Shown one piece after another: positions 8,314 through 15,795 of a stretch of 64,000 nucleotides of DNA. The notes beneath the pieces were generated by a model that did no database searches, was not told the DNA's origin, and saw only the letters and a list, made by a program, of their open reading frames with translations. Both the position numbers and the translations under genes were made by a program. The stretch covers positions 558,001-622,000 of the forward strand of contig NZ_CP028811.1 in NCBI RefSeq assembly GCF_003055625.1, written 5' to 3'. Every line of letters starts with the position of its first letter. The stretch's first letter is position 1. Source of the DNA: Flavobacterium magnum. Lineage in GTDB: Bacteria; Bacteroidota; Bacteroidia; Flavobacteriales; Flavobacteriaceae.

Positions 8314-9189
8314 TTAATAAAGGTCGTCGGTCCTGAGGTTCAAAAAGCGCTGGGTGGCAAAAAACGTACTGACCCACGTGATCAGGATGCCGGTCACGAT
8401 GACGCCGAGCAACACCAGTCCCGTCATGGCCTGGTCTTCGACTATTTTAAGGTCAGGGTAATGCTCGTCAAGCGTAACCAGCGCAATGAGCAATGCGGCT
8501 ACGGCCAACACCGATCCGATGATCCCTAGCAGTATGCTGCGCACGATGAACGGCCTGCGGATAAACGATTTGGTCGCACCGACCATCTGCATCGTTTTGA
8601 TGATAAACCGGTTGGAGTATATTGACAACCGCATGGAGCTGTTGATCAGCAGTACCGCAATCAGTGCAAAAATAGCGCTGGCCACGAGGATCCACATACT
8701 GACGTCCTCGATGTTCTGGTAAACCAGGTCGACAAGTACGTCATCGTAAACAATATCCGAAATCATGTCATTTTTACGGAACCGGTCCTCTATTTTACGG
8801 ATGCTGTCGTTGCGGATGTACGCGGCATTAAGGTGGATATCGAAACTGTTCTCAAGCGGATTCTCTCCGGCAAAAGCCATGAAGTCCTCGCCCATTTCCT
8901 TTGAATACCGTTTGGCCGCTTCTTCCTTGGTAACGAATTCACTGTTTTTCACAAAACGGGCTGTTTTCAACTCAGCCGCAAACGCCTTGTGAACACTGTC
9001 TGTTGCCTCATTCCTGAAGAAAATCGTCATGGGGATTTCTTCCTTGAAATGGTCGGAAAGCTTTTGGGAATTGATAACAAATAAACCTAAACCGCCCAAC
9101 AGGAAAAGCACCAGAAAAATACTTAGTACGACAGAAAAATAAGACGTAATCAGCCGGCGCTTTTTGAACTTTTCGTAAGACGAACTCAT
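8314..9189 (-). CDS. ftsX: Cell division ABC-transporter permease FtsX
   Basis: 291 residues from 9189 (MSSSYEKFKKRRLITSYFSVVLSIF). The longer frame to 9270 has no initiation logic. It has the FtsX topology: an N-terminal helix, an extracytoplasmic domain of about 120 residues (KEEIPMTIFFRNEA...), then three C-terminal helices. With FtsE it controls peptidoglycan hydrolases at the septum. No ftsE lies nearby, which is usual for this group, where the ATPase gene is elsewhere. First gene of the ftsX-DUF3098-uppP-truB-barrel operon. Confidence 0.9.
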   Translation of the reverse strand: MSSSYEKFKKRRLITSYFSVVLSIFLVLFLLGGLGLFVINSQKLSDHFKEEIPMTIFFRNEATDSVHKAFAAELKTARFVKNSEFVTKEEAAKRYSKEMGEDFMAFAGENPLENSFDIHLNAAYIRNDSIRKIEDRFRKNDMISDIVYDDVLVDLVYQNIEDVSMWILVASAIFALIAVLLINSSMRLSIYSNRFIIKTMQMVGATKSFIRRPFIVRSILLGIIGSVLAVAALLIALVTLDEHYPDLKIVEDQAMTGLVLLGVIVTGILITWVSTFFATQRFLNLRTDDLY

Positions 9190-9254
9190 AGTTGGAAAAT
9201 TATGGCGTAAAAATATAAAGAAAATCCTTAACGGCAGTTTATAACGTGCAAAGT

Positions 9255-9284
9255 TTTGACTTTCGTACAATAAGCGTAAATTTG
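9255..9284 (+). promoter_or_regulatory. Promoter of leuS
   Basis: TTTG (9255-9258), an 18-nt spacer and TAAATTTG (9277-9284) match the Bacteroidota -33/-7 consensus. Transcription would start near 9288, leaving a leader of about 115 nt, unusually long for this window. Confidence 0.6.
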
Positions 9285-9307
9285 CCCGATTTTGGTTGAC
9301 AGCTCAC

Positions 9308-9399
9308 GGTTTACGGTTTATGGTTTGCGGCATTTCATTGTGCGCTGACGATGTTAAACACCCACCCGACTGTCAGCTGTAATCTGTAAACTGTAAACT
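9308..9399 (+). promoter_or_regulatory. Long imperfect leader hairpin upstream of leuS, built from heptamer repeats
   Basis: The left arm (9308-9328) consists of GGTTTAC-like heptamers and the right arm (9379-9399) of CTGTAAA-like heptamers. As RNA, 20 of 21 positions pair, counting G-U pairs. The right arm ends 4 nt before the leuS ATG. No T-box motif or leucine-rich leader peptide is visible. It could be regulatory, or simply two arrays of a degenerate simple repeat that happen to be complementary. Confidence 0.4.
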
Positions 9400-9403
9400 C
9401 CTC

Positions 9404-12271
9404 ATGAAGTACAATCCTACCGAAATCGAAAAGAACTGGCAAAAATACTGGGCAGACCACCAGACCTTTGCCGCGGAAAACAACTCAGGCAAACCAAAAT
9501 ATTATGTGCTCGACATGTTCCCGTACCCTTCCGGTGCCGGGCTTCACGTAGGGCATCCGCTGGGTTATATCGCTTCGGATATTTATGCGCGCTACAAACG
9601 CCATAAGGGCTTTAACGTACTGCATCCGCAGGGATACGACAGTTTTGGCCTTCCGGCAGAACAATATGCGATCCAGACCGGGCAGCATCCCGAGAAGACG
9701 ACGAGGGAAAATATCGCGCGTTACCGCGAGCAACTGGACAAAATCGGGTTTTCATTCGACTGGAGCCGCGAAGTACGCACTTCATCACCTGAGTATTACA
9801 AGTGGACGCAGTGGATCTTCATCCAGCTCTACAACTCATGGTACAATAAGGACACCGATAAGGCGGACGACATCTCAACGCTGGTTGCCATTTTTGAACG
9901 AAGCGGCAATGCTACCGTGCATGCGGTCTGCGATGACGATGTGGACATTTTCTTCCCGTCTGAATGGAATGCGTTTTCCGATGAAAAAAAGCAACAGGTC
10001 CTGCTTCAGTACCGCCTGACCTACCTCGCCGAAACGGAAGTGAACTGGTGCCCGGCACTGGGTACGGTCCTGGCCAATGATGAAATCGTGAATGGCGTCT
10101 CAGAACGCGGCGGGCATCCCGTCATCCGCAAAAAGATGACGCAGTGGAGCATGCGCATTTCCGCATACGCCGAACGGCTGCTGCAAGGCCTGGAAACCAT
10201 CGACTGGACTGAGGCGCTCAAGGAAAGCCAGCGGAACTGGATCGGGAAATCGGTCGGTGCATCGGTCACCTTCAGGTTGAAAAATTCTGAAAATGAAAGC
10301 GACAATATCGATTATATCCTTTCCGGCGACGAAACCAGTGATTATAAAATTGAGGTGTTCACCACCCGTCCTGATACGATTTTCGGCGTCACGTTTATGA
10401 CGCTGGCCCCGGAACACGAACTCGTTTCAAAAATCACAACGCCCGGGCAGAAAGCGGCCGTCGAGGCGTATGTAGAGGCCACCGCGCGCCGCTCAGAACG
10501 CGAGCGCATGGCTGATGTGAAGACAATCTCGGGCGTATTTACGGGTGCCTACGCCGAACATCCATTTACAAAAGAGGCCATCCCGGTTTGGATAGGTGAT
10601 TATGTCCTGGCCGGCTACGGGACCGGTGCAGTTATGGCCGTGCCGTGTGGTGACGAACGCGACTACGCGTTTGCGAAGCACTTCGGCATCGCAATAAAAA
10701 ACATTTTTGATGGCATCGACATCTCTGAATCCGCGCATGCTTCAAAGGACAATGTTGTGATTGCCAATTCGGATTTCCTCGACGGACTCAATTATAAGGA
10801 AGCCACCAAAAAAGCCATCACGGCGCTCGAAGAAATCAGCCAGGGCAAAGGCAAGACGAACTACCGTTTACGCGACGCGGTATTTTCGCGTCAAAGGTAC
10901 TGGGGCGAGCCATTCCCGGTATATTATGTAAATGGCATGCCGCAGATGATCGACAAACAACATTTGCCCATCCACCTTCCTGAAGTGGAGAAATATCTTC
11001 CTACAGAAGACGGGCAGCCGCCGCTGGGCAACTCAAAAGAATGGGCCTGGGACACTGTCAAAAATGAAGTCGTTTCGAATGACAAGATTGATCACTCAAC
11101 CGTATTCCCACTTGAATTGAATACGATGCCGGGTTGGGCCGGAAGTTCATGGTACTGGCTTCGTTATATGGACGCGCACAATGAGGCTGAGTTTGTTTCG
11201 AAAGAAGACGAAGCGTACTGGCAGAATGTCGATCTATATATTGGCGGAAGCGAGCACGCGACCGGGCATTTGCTGTATGCCCGTTTCTGGAACAAGTTCC
11301 TGAAAGACCGCGGATTCATCAATCAGGATGAGCCGTTTAAGAAATTGATCAATCAGGGGATGATATTGGGGACAAGCGCTTTTGCGTACCGACTCGAGGG
11401 AACAAATACTTTTGTTTCCAAAAACAAGGTGGGCGACCAAAAAGTACAACCCATTCATGCCGACGTCAATATGGTAAATGCATCCGACGAGCTCGATATC
11501 GACGCATTCAAAAACTGGCGTGCTGATTTTGCGGATGCCGAATTCATCACTGAAGACAACGGCAAATTCATCGTAGCCCGCGAAGTCGAAAAAATGTCCA
11601 AATCCAAATACAACGTCGTCACCCCGGATCTGATCTGCGAGGAATACGGCGCCGATACGCTGCGGCTGTACGAGATGTTCCTCGGGCCGCTTGAGCAGTC
11701 CAAGCCTTGGAATACGGCCGGAATCACCGGTGTTTTCGGTTTCCTTAAAAAATTATGGAGACTTTATTTCGACGATAAGGGATTGATCGTCAATGCAAAT
11801 CCCGCCTCGAAAGAAGCGTTGAAAACACTACACAAGACAATTAAGAAAGTCCAGGATGATATCGAGCATTTCTCATTCAACACCTCGGTCAGCCAGTTTA
11901 TGATTTGCGTCAATGAACTCAGCGCCATGAATTGCCACGAGCGCGTGATTTTAGAGCCGTTGGCAATCATCATTTCTCCGTATGCGCCACATATCGCTGA
12001 GGAATTGTGGAAACACCTCGGGCACGACGGCAGCATCGCGACGGTACCCTTCCCGATCTTCAATCCCGAGCATCTGGTGGAAAGCAGCAAAGAATACCCG
12101 GTGTCTTTTAATGGGAAAACGCGTTTTACGATCGAGCTTCCGCTGGATTTATCCAAAGAACAGATCGAAGACATCGTGATGAACGACGAACGTACTGCAA
12201 AACAATTAGAAGGCCGTACGCCCAATAAGGTGATTGTTGTTCCGGGAAAAATCATCAATATTGTCGGATAG
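9404..12271 (+). CDS. leuS: Leucine-tRNA ligase
   Basis: 955 residues, class I aminoacyl-tRNA synthetase. The HIGH-box variant HVGH is near residue 48 after MFPYPSGAGL, and the KMSKSK loop is near residue 730. The editing (CP1) domain is in the middle, with TTRPDTIFG and the threonine-rich hydrolytic region. A C-terminal anticodon/tRNA-binding region ends in TPNKVIVVPGKIINIVG, typical of LeuRS. It charges tRNA-Leu and edits isoleucine and norvaline errors. The start is the first ATG after a long hairpin leader, and a terminator follows the stop. Confidence 0.98.
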   Translation: MKYNPTEIEKNWQKYWADHQTFAAENNSGKPKYYVLDMFPYPSGAGLHVGHPLGYIASDIYARYKRHKGFNVLHPQGYDSFGLPAEQYAIQTGQHPEKTTRENIARYREQLDKIGFSFDWSREVRTSSPEYYKWTQWIFIQLYNSWYNKDTDKADDISTLVAIFERSGNATVHAVCDDDVDIFFPSEWNAFSDEKKQQVLLQYRLTYLAETEVNWCPALGTVLANDEIVNGVSERGGHPVIRKKMTQWSMRISAYAERLLQGLETIDWTEALKESQRNWIGKSVGASVTFRLKNSENESDNIDYILSGDETSDYKIEVFTTRPDTIFGVTFMTLAPEHELVSKITTPGQKAAVEAYVEATARRSERERMADVKTISGVFTGAYAEHPFTKEAIPVWIGDYVLAGYGTGAVMAVPCGDERDYAFAKHFGIAIKNIFDGIDISESAHASKDNVVIANSDFLDGLNYKEATKKAITALEEISQGKGKTNYRLRDAVFSRQRYWGEPFPVYYVNGMPQMIDKQHLPIHLPEVEKYLPTEDGQPPLGNSKEWAWDTVKNEVVSNDKIDHSTVFPLELNTMPGWAGSSWYWLRYMDAHNEAEFVSKEDEAYWQNVDLYIGGSEHATGHLLYARFWNKFLKDRGFINQDEPFKKLINQGMILGTSAFAYRLEGTNTFVSKNKVGDQKVQPIHADVNMVNASDELDIDAFKNWRADFADAEFITEDNGKFIVAREVEKMSKSKYNVVTPDLICEEYGADTLRLYEMFLGPLEQSKPWNTAGITGVFGFLKKLWRLYFDDKGLIVNANPASKEALKTLHKTIKKVQDDIEHFSFNTSVSQFMICVNELSAMNCHERVILEPLAIIISPYAPHIAEELWKHLGHDGSIATVPFPIFNPEHLVESSKEYPVSFNGKTRFTIELPLDLSKEQIEDIVMNDERTAKQLEGRTPNKVIVVPGKIINIVG

Positions 12272-12310
12272 CCCTCATCAAACCGGATAGACTTATTTTA
12301 TTAATTTTTT

Positions 12311-12358
12311 ACCACATAGACACACCGTAAAGCGTATGTTTCTATGTGGTTTAAATTT
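12311..12358 (+). terminator. Hairpin terminator after leuS
   Basis: ACCACATAGA (12311-12320) pairs perfectly with TCTATGTGGT (12341-12350), extended by AC/GT pairs, followed by a T-rich tail. Confidence 0.65.
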
Positions 12359-12438
12359 TTAGTTCACTGCCAAATTGACGCAATTCTCCTCTGGCTTGCA
12401 TTTTGCTTTTACCCGGGAAACTATTAAACTACATTACT

Positions 12439-13122
12439 ATGGGACCCGGATATCTGATTCTCGCCATTCTGATTATGGGCGTAAGCTGGTTGGTCGGCAA
12501 TACGCTGAAGCGAAAATTTGAACATTACTCCAAACTGCATTTGCAGAACAATATGTCAGGTCGGGAGATCGCTGAGAAAATGCTCGCCGATCACGGAATT
12601 TATGACGTAAAAGTCATCTCGACCGAGGGCCGCCTGACTGACCATTACAACCCCGCCGACAAAACGGTAAACCTCAGCGAGGCCGTTTACAACCAACGCA
12701 ATGCGGCCGCTGCTGCCGTTGCCGCGCACGAATGCGGCCATGCGGTGCAACATGCTCAGGCGTATTCGATGCTGAAATTGCGCTCGACACTGGTTCCCGT
12801 GGTGAGCGTGGCTTCCGGCATGATCCAGTGGATCCTGATTGCGGGCATCCTGATGATCAAGACCTTTCCGGAGTTGCTGCTCGTGGGCATCTTTGCTTTC
12901 GCGCTGACCACTTTGTTTACCGTCATCACACTACCCGTGGAGTACGACGCGAGCCAACGGGCGCTGGCCTGGCTTGAAAACAGGCAGATGCTGACAAGGC
13001 AGGAACACGATGGCGCGAAAGATGCGCTCAAGTGGGCCGCACGTACCTACGTCGTCGCCGCTATCGGCTCGATTGCGACGTTGTTGTATTATATTTCAGT
13101 GTATTCGAACAACCGCAGGTAA
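12439..13122 (+). CDS. Membrane zinc metallopeptidase (Zn_peptidase_2 family)
   Basis: 227 residues from the ATG at 12439 (MGPGYLILAILIMG); a TTG-started longer form from 12403 adds nothing family-like. The N-terminal helix is followed by the zinc motif AHECGHAVQHAQ (about residues 104-115), then two or three further helices (VVSVASGMIQWILIAGILM, LLLVGIFAFALTTLFTVI). This matches the neutral zinc metallopeptidase family related to YugP. Substrate unknown. It stands alone, with terminators on both sides. Confidence 0.85.
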   Translation: MGPGYLILAILIMGVSWLVGNTLKRKFEHYSKLHLQNNMSGREIAEKMLADHGIYDVKVISTEGRLTDHYNPADKTVNLSEAVYNQRNAAAAAVAAHECGHAVQHAQAYSMLKLRSTLVPVVSVASGMIQWILIAGILMIKTFPELLLVGIFAFALTTLFTVITLPVEYDASQRALAWLENRQMLTRQEHDGAKDALKWAARTYVVAAIGSIATLLYYISVYSNNRR

Positions 13123-13144
13123 GCAGGAGATGAAATCATTGAGG

Positions 13145-13178
13145 AGTCCGCAGCATTTGGTTGCGGACTTTTTTTTTA
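13145..13178 (+). terminator. Rho-independent terminator after the zinc peptidase gene
   Basis: AGTCCGCA (13145-13152) pairs with TGCGGACT (13162-13169), followed by nine Ts. Confidence 0.85.
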
Positions 13179-13212
13179 CCCGACGCGCCTGTTTTTCCCG
13201 TGACGGTGCAGG

Positions 13213-13683
13213 TTACAACTGGATCTGTCGCTCAATCTGCTGGTCAAGCGAGATGAAAGTTTCTGTACGCGAGACGCCCTCGATGACCTGAATTTTGGTG
13301 TTGAGCAGGTTCATGAGGTGCTCATTGTCGCGGCAGATGATCTTGATCAGGATGGACCAGTTTCCGGTGGTGTAATGGCACTCCAGGACTTCAGGAATTT
13401 TACGCAACTCCTTCACGGCCTCAGGATTCCGGGCGGCTTTGTCAAGGTAAATCCCGACGAAAGCCATCGTGCTGTAACCCAGAACCTTGTTGCTTACGGT
13501 AAATTTCGATCCTGAAATGACACCTGATTGCTCGAGCTTGCGCAATCTTTGGTGGATTGCGGCGCCGGAAATGCCAATTTTGTTGGCGATCTGCAGTATG
13601 GGTTTACGGGCATCGGCCATCAGGTCGCGAAGGATTTCCTTGTCGATGCCATCAATTTCTATCTGAAGGGCATTTATTTTCAT
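13213..13683 (-). CDS. Lrp/AsnC-family transcriptional regulator
   Basis: 156 residues with an N-terminal winged helix-turn-helix (ANKIGISGAAIHQRLRKLEQSGVI, about residues 32-56) and a C-terminal RAM/effector domain (VGIYLDKAARNPEAVKELRKIPEVLECHYTTG). Such proteins form octamers or higher and respond to amino acids. It lies downstream of, and on the same strand as, a saccharopine-dehydrogenase-family gene, so lysine or a related amino acid is a reasonable ligand guess. A perfect 9-bp inverted repeat spans its -7 box and start codon, suggesting autoregulation. The -7 box ends 7 nt before the ATG, so the leader is very short. Confidence 0.9.
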   Translation of the reverse strand: MKINALQIEIDGIDKEILRDLMADARKPILQIANKIGISGAAIHQRLRKLEQSGVISGSKFTVSNKVLGYSTMAFVGIYLDKAARNPEAVKELRKIPEVLECHYTTGNWSILIKIICRDNEHLMNLLNTKIQVIEGVSRTETFISLDQQIERQIQL

Positions 13684-13707
13684 TCGGTTGCAAATTTAAA
13701 CCGAATG
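13681..13707 (-). promoter_or_regulatory. lrp promoter inside a perfect inverted repeat (candidate operator)
   Basis: CATTCGGTT (13681-13689) and AACCGAATG (13699-13707) are perfect inverted repeats with a 9-nt spacer. The spacer holds CAAATTTA (13691-13698), which is TAAATTTG, a perfect -7 box, on the minus strand. The left arm includes the ATG of the lrp gene. A protein binding here would block the promoter, the pattern expected for Lrp autorepression. Confidence 0.55.
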
Positions 13708-13769
13708 TATGCATTTATTTGGAAATGTAAACCTGATCGGGAAATTGTGCAACGACCACACACGGGACC

Positions 13770-13849
13770 CCAGCCCGGATGGCAGCGGATATCCTTTTAT
13801 TTTTTTCTTTAAAAAATAAAAGATAGCAGCGTACAGCCGGAATAGCTGC
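13770..13849 (-). repeat. Intergenic hairpin element, copy A
   Basis: About 79 bp, given in the sense of the upstream gene (minus strand). It starts GCAGCTATTCCGGCTGT and contains the stem CTTTTATTTTTT / AAAAAATAAAAG closed by a loop containing AAAG, then ends GGATATCCGCTGCCATCCGGGCT. It aligns along its whole length with the elements at 36032-36110 and 51615-51693. It lies just after the saccharopine-dehydrogenase-like gene and before lrp. Confidence 0.7.
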
Positions 13850-13857
13850 AAAAAAAA

Positions 13858-15225
13858 CTAACTGAGCTTATCCGGATTGTATCCGAAATAAGTCACCTGT
13901 TTTTCATTAAAAATGACGCCATACTCCTCGAGCTCCTTCAATATGGGCTCATAGACTTCCCGGCGTATCGGGAGCTGGACGCCCGGCGTGGTGATGTTGC
14001 CGTTGAGGATCTGGAGCGTCGCCATGGCAACGGGGAGCCCAACGGTCTTGGCCATGGCAGTATAAGTCTGGTCGTCGCCGATGCAGACCATCTTTGAGTC
14101 GATTTGCTTTTGTTCGCCGTCGATCTCGTAACCGAATTTATGATACATCACGATCATGTCCTTGTCGTCCGGCTGCAGCGTCCATTTATCCGACAGGATT
14201 TTCTCAAGGATCTGCGCCGGCGTGGCATTCCTGAGGCCGACGATCTTATCCGGGTTGAAAATATCGAGTTCGAGCAATTTGTCCCACATGATGTCATCCT
14301 GTTCTATCCCGAGTTGCAGGCGCATCTTGATTTCCACCGAGTCCGTGGGGTGGTAGGGCAGGAAAAGGTTGGTGAATTCGCGGTAGCTTATGGTGTCTGA
14401 ATTGTCGATCATATACGTATCGTCGGTCATGCCGAGCTGTACGAACATATTCCAGGCGCGGGAATACCCCACGCGGCGAATGGTTCCGCGGTAGAGGGTG
14501 AGGATATCGTCGAGTCCGTAGATGCTTCGGTATTTGAGCGAATCGCGGTTGGCATAGCCCTCAAATCGGCCATAGCCTTCGACTTCCAGGAACTCGGTCC
14601 GCCGGAAAAGTTTATGGTATGGGATGTATTTGTAAGTGCCTTCCTGAATGAACTTGGCCGCCCCACCCTGCCCTGCAAGGACAACATTTCGCGGTGCCCA
14701 GGTAAATTTGTAATTCCACAGGTTGTCGTCAGACTCCGGTGCTACGAGTCCGCCGCAGAACGATTCAAACAAAATCATCTTCCCACCTTTATCCCGGATC
14801 TCATCGATGACCTTCATCGCACTCATATGGTCGATGCCGGGATCGAGTCCGATTTCATTCATGAATACCAGCCCGTTTTCCTTTGCGGCTGCGTCGAGGC
14901 TTTGCATGGCATCGCTGATGTATGACGCCGTGACCATATGCTTCATGAATCCGATGCAGTCCTTTGCGACTTCAAAATGCAGGTGTGCGGGCAGCATCGA
15001 GATGACAATGTCTGCTTTGCCGATTTCGGCCCTGCGCTGCGCTTCATCAAAAATATCCAATGCGATTGCGGTGGCATTAGGGTGGTTATTGGTTTTCTTT
15101 TGCGCGAGTTCGACGGAAAGGTCACCGATGGTCAGGTGCAGGTTTTCCGAATCGGATTTGGCAAGCAGGTATTGTATCAGCGAAGATGCCGAGCGTCCGG
15201 CACCAATGATCAGGATATTTCTCAT
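13858..15225 (-). CDS. Saccharopine dehydrogenase family protein
   Basis: 455 residues. The N-terminal Rossmann fold opens with ILIIGAGRSASSLIQYLL (residues 4-21), followed by a saccharopine-dehydrogenase C-terminal type domain (NEIGLDPGIDHMSAMKVIDEI near 125-145). The C-terminus contains VGLPVAMATLQILNG. The length and motifs fit LYS9-like saccharopine dehydrogenase (glutamate-forming), which in Bacteroidota is thought to act in lysine breakdown through saccharopine. Homospermidine-synthase-like or other reductases of this superfamily remain possible. The Lrp regulator next door supports amino acid metabolism. A -7 box TACATTTG lies 17 nt upstream of the start, and the hairpin element copy A follows the stop. 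Confidence 0.82.
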   Translation of the reverse strand: MRNILIIGAGRSASSLIQYLLAKSDSENLHLTIGDLSVELAQKKTNNHPNATAIALDIFDEAQRRAEIGKADIVISMLPAHLHFEVAKDCIGFMKHMVTASYISDAMQSLDAAAKENGLVFMNEIGLDPGIDHMSAMKVIDEIRDKGGKMILFESFCGGLVAPESDDNLWNYKFTWAPRNVVLAGQGGAAKFIQEGTYKYIPYHKLFRRTEFLEVEGYGRFEGYANRDSLKYRSIYGLDDILTLYRGTIRRVGYSRAWNMFVQLGMTDDTYMIDNSDTISYREFTNLFLPYHPTDSVEIKMRLQLGIEQDDIMWDKLLELDIFNPDKIVGLRNATPAQILEKILSDKWTLQPDDKDMIVMYHKFGYEIDGEQKQIDSKMVCIGDDQTYTAMAKTVGLPVAMATLQILNGNITTPGVQLPIRREVYEPILKELEEYGVIFNEKQVTYFGYNPDKLS

Positions 15226-15242
15226 TTGTTGTGATTCTGGCG

Positions 15243-15250
15243 CAAATGTA
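15243..15250 (-). promoter_or_regulatory. -7 promoter element of the saccharopine-dehydrogenase-like gene
   Basis: TACATTTG on the minus strand fits TAnnTTTG and ends 17 nt before the start codon. Confidence 0.45.
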
Positions 15251-15330
15251 GGTATTTGTTATATTTATAAAAAAGCAAGCCGGGTTGTTTTTTAGGATGG
15301 CGCGCATTACTTTTATCCAAATTTTAGACG

Positions 15331-15717
15331 ATGGAAAAGAAAATCGTTGGCACCGGCGCGTTTTTAGGATTTTTGGGCATTGTGCTCGGGGCTTTCGGCG
15401 CGCACGCGCTGAAAAAAATGTTGACTCCCGAACTCCTGGCCGCATTCGAGACCGGAGTGCGTTACCAAATGTACAACGCCGTGTTCCTTTTGGTCCTGGG
15501 GAGACTTGACCTCATTACAGACCGCGCGAGAAATATAATCTTCAACCTGATTGTCTGGGGCGTAGTCCTGTTCTCAGGATCGCTTTACACATTGGCCTTG
15601 CTGTCGGCAGCTGACATCAGTCTCCGATTCGTCGGAATCCTCACACCTTTTGGCGGAACATTGCTGATTGTAGGCTGGTTTTGGTTATTCGTTGCCGTTT
15701 TTCGCAAAAAATCATAA
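15331..15717 (+). CDS. DUF423 membrane protein (YgdD-like)
   Basis: 128 residues, almost entirely four hydrophobic helices. GAFLGFLGIVLGAFGAHALKK at the start and the YQMYNAVFLL segment are DUF423 signatures. These are small inner-membrane proteins of unknown function. It stands between the divergent saccharopine-type gene and pckA, with a 78-nt gap to pckA that contains the pckA promoter, so the two are probably separate transcripts. Confidence 0.87.
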   Translation: MEKKIVGTGAFLGFLGIVLGAFGAHALKKMLTPELLAAFETGVRYQMYNAVFLLVLGRLDLITDRARNIIFNLIVWGVVLFSGSLYTLALLSAADISLRFVGILTPFGGTLLIVGWFWLFVAVFRKKS

Positions 15718-15730
15718 ATTTTGGCGTAAC

Positions 15731-15762
15731 TACAACGTTGTAATTTTAATTTTTTACTTTTG
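15731..15762 (+). promoter_or_regulatory. pckA promoter with upstream 12-bp palindrome
   Basis: TACTTTTG (15755-15762) is a -7 box 33 nt before the pckA ATG. Twelve nucleotides upstream is the perfect palindrome TACAACGTTGTA (15731-15742), in the position where an activator or repressor would touch the -33 region. The regulator is not identifiable from the window. Confidence 0.45.
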
Positions 15763-15795
15763 CTCTTTAAAATTTACAACTCAACTTAAAATTTT

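Noticed and set aside
8314..9189. Possible fused or missing ftsE making this a non-FtsX permease
   Set aside because: Topology and length are normal for FtsX; absence of adjacent ftsE is usual in this group.
9285..9403. T-box or leucine leader peptide before leuS
   Set aside because: No T-box sequence, no Leu-codon-rich short ORF; only the heptamer hairpin is visible.
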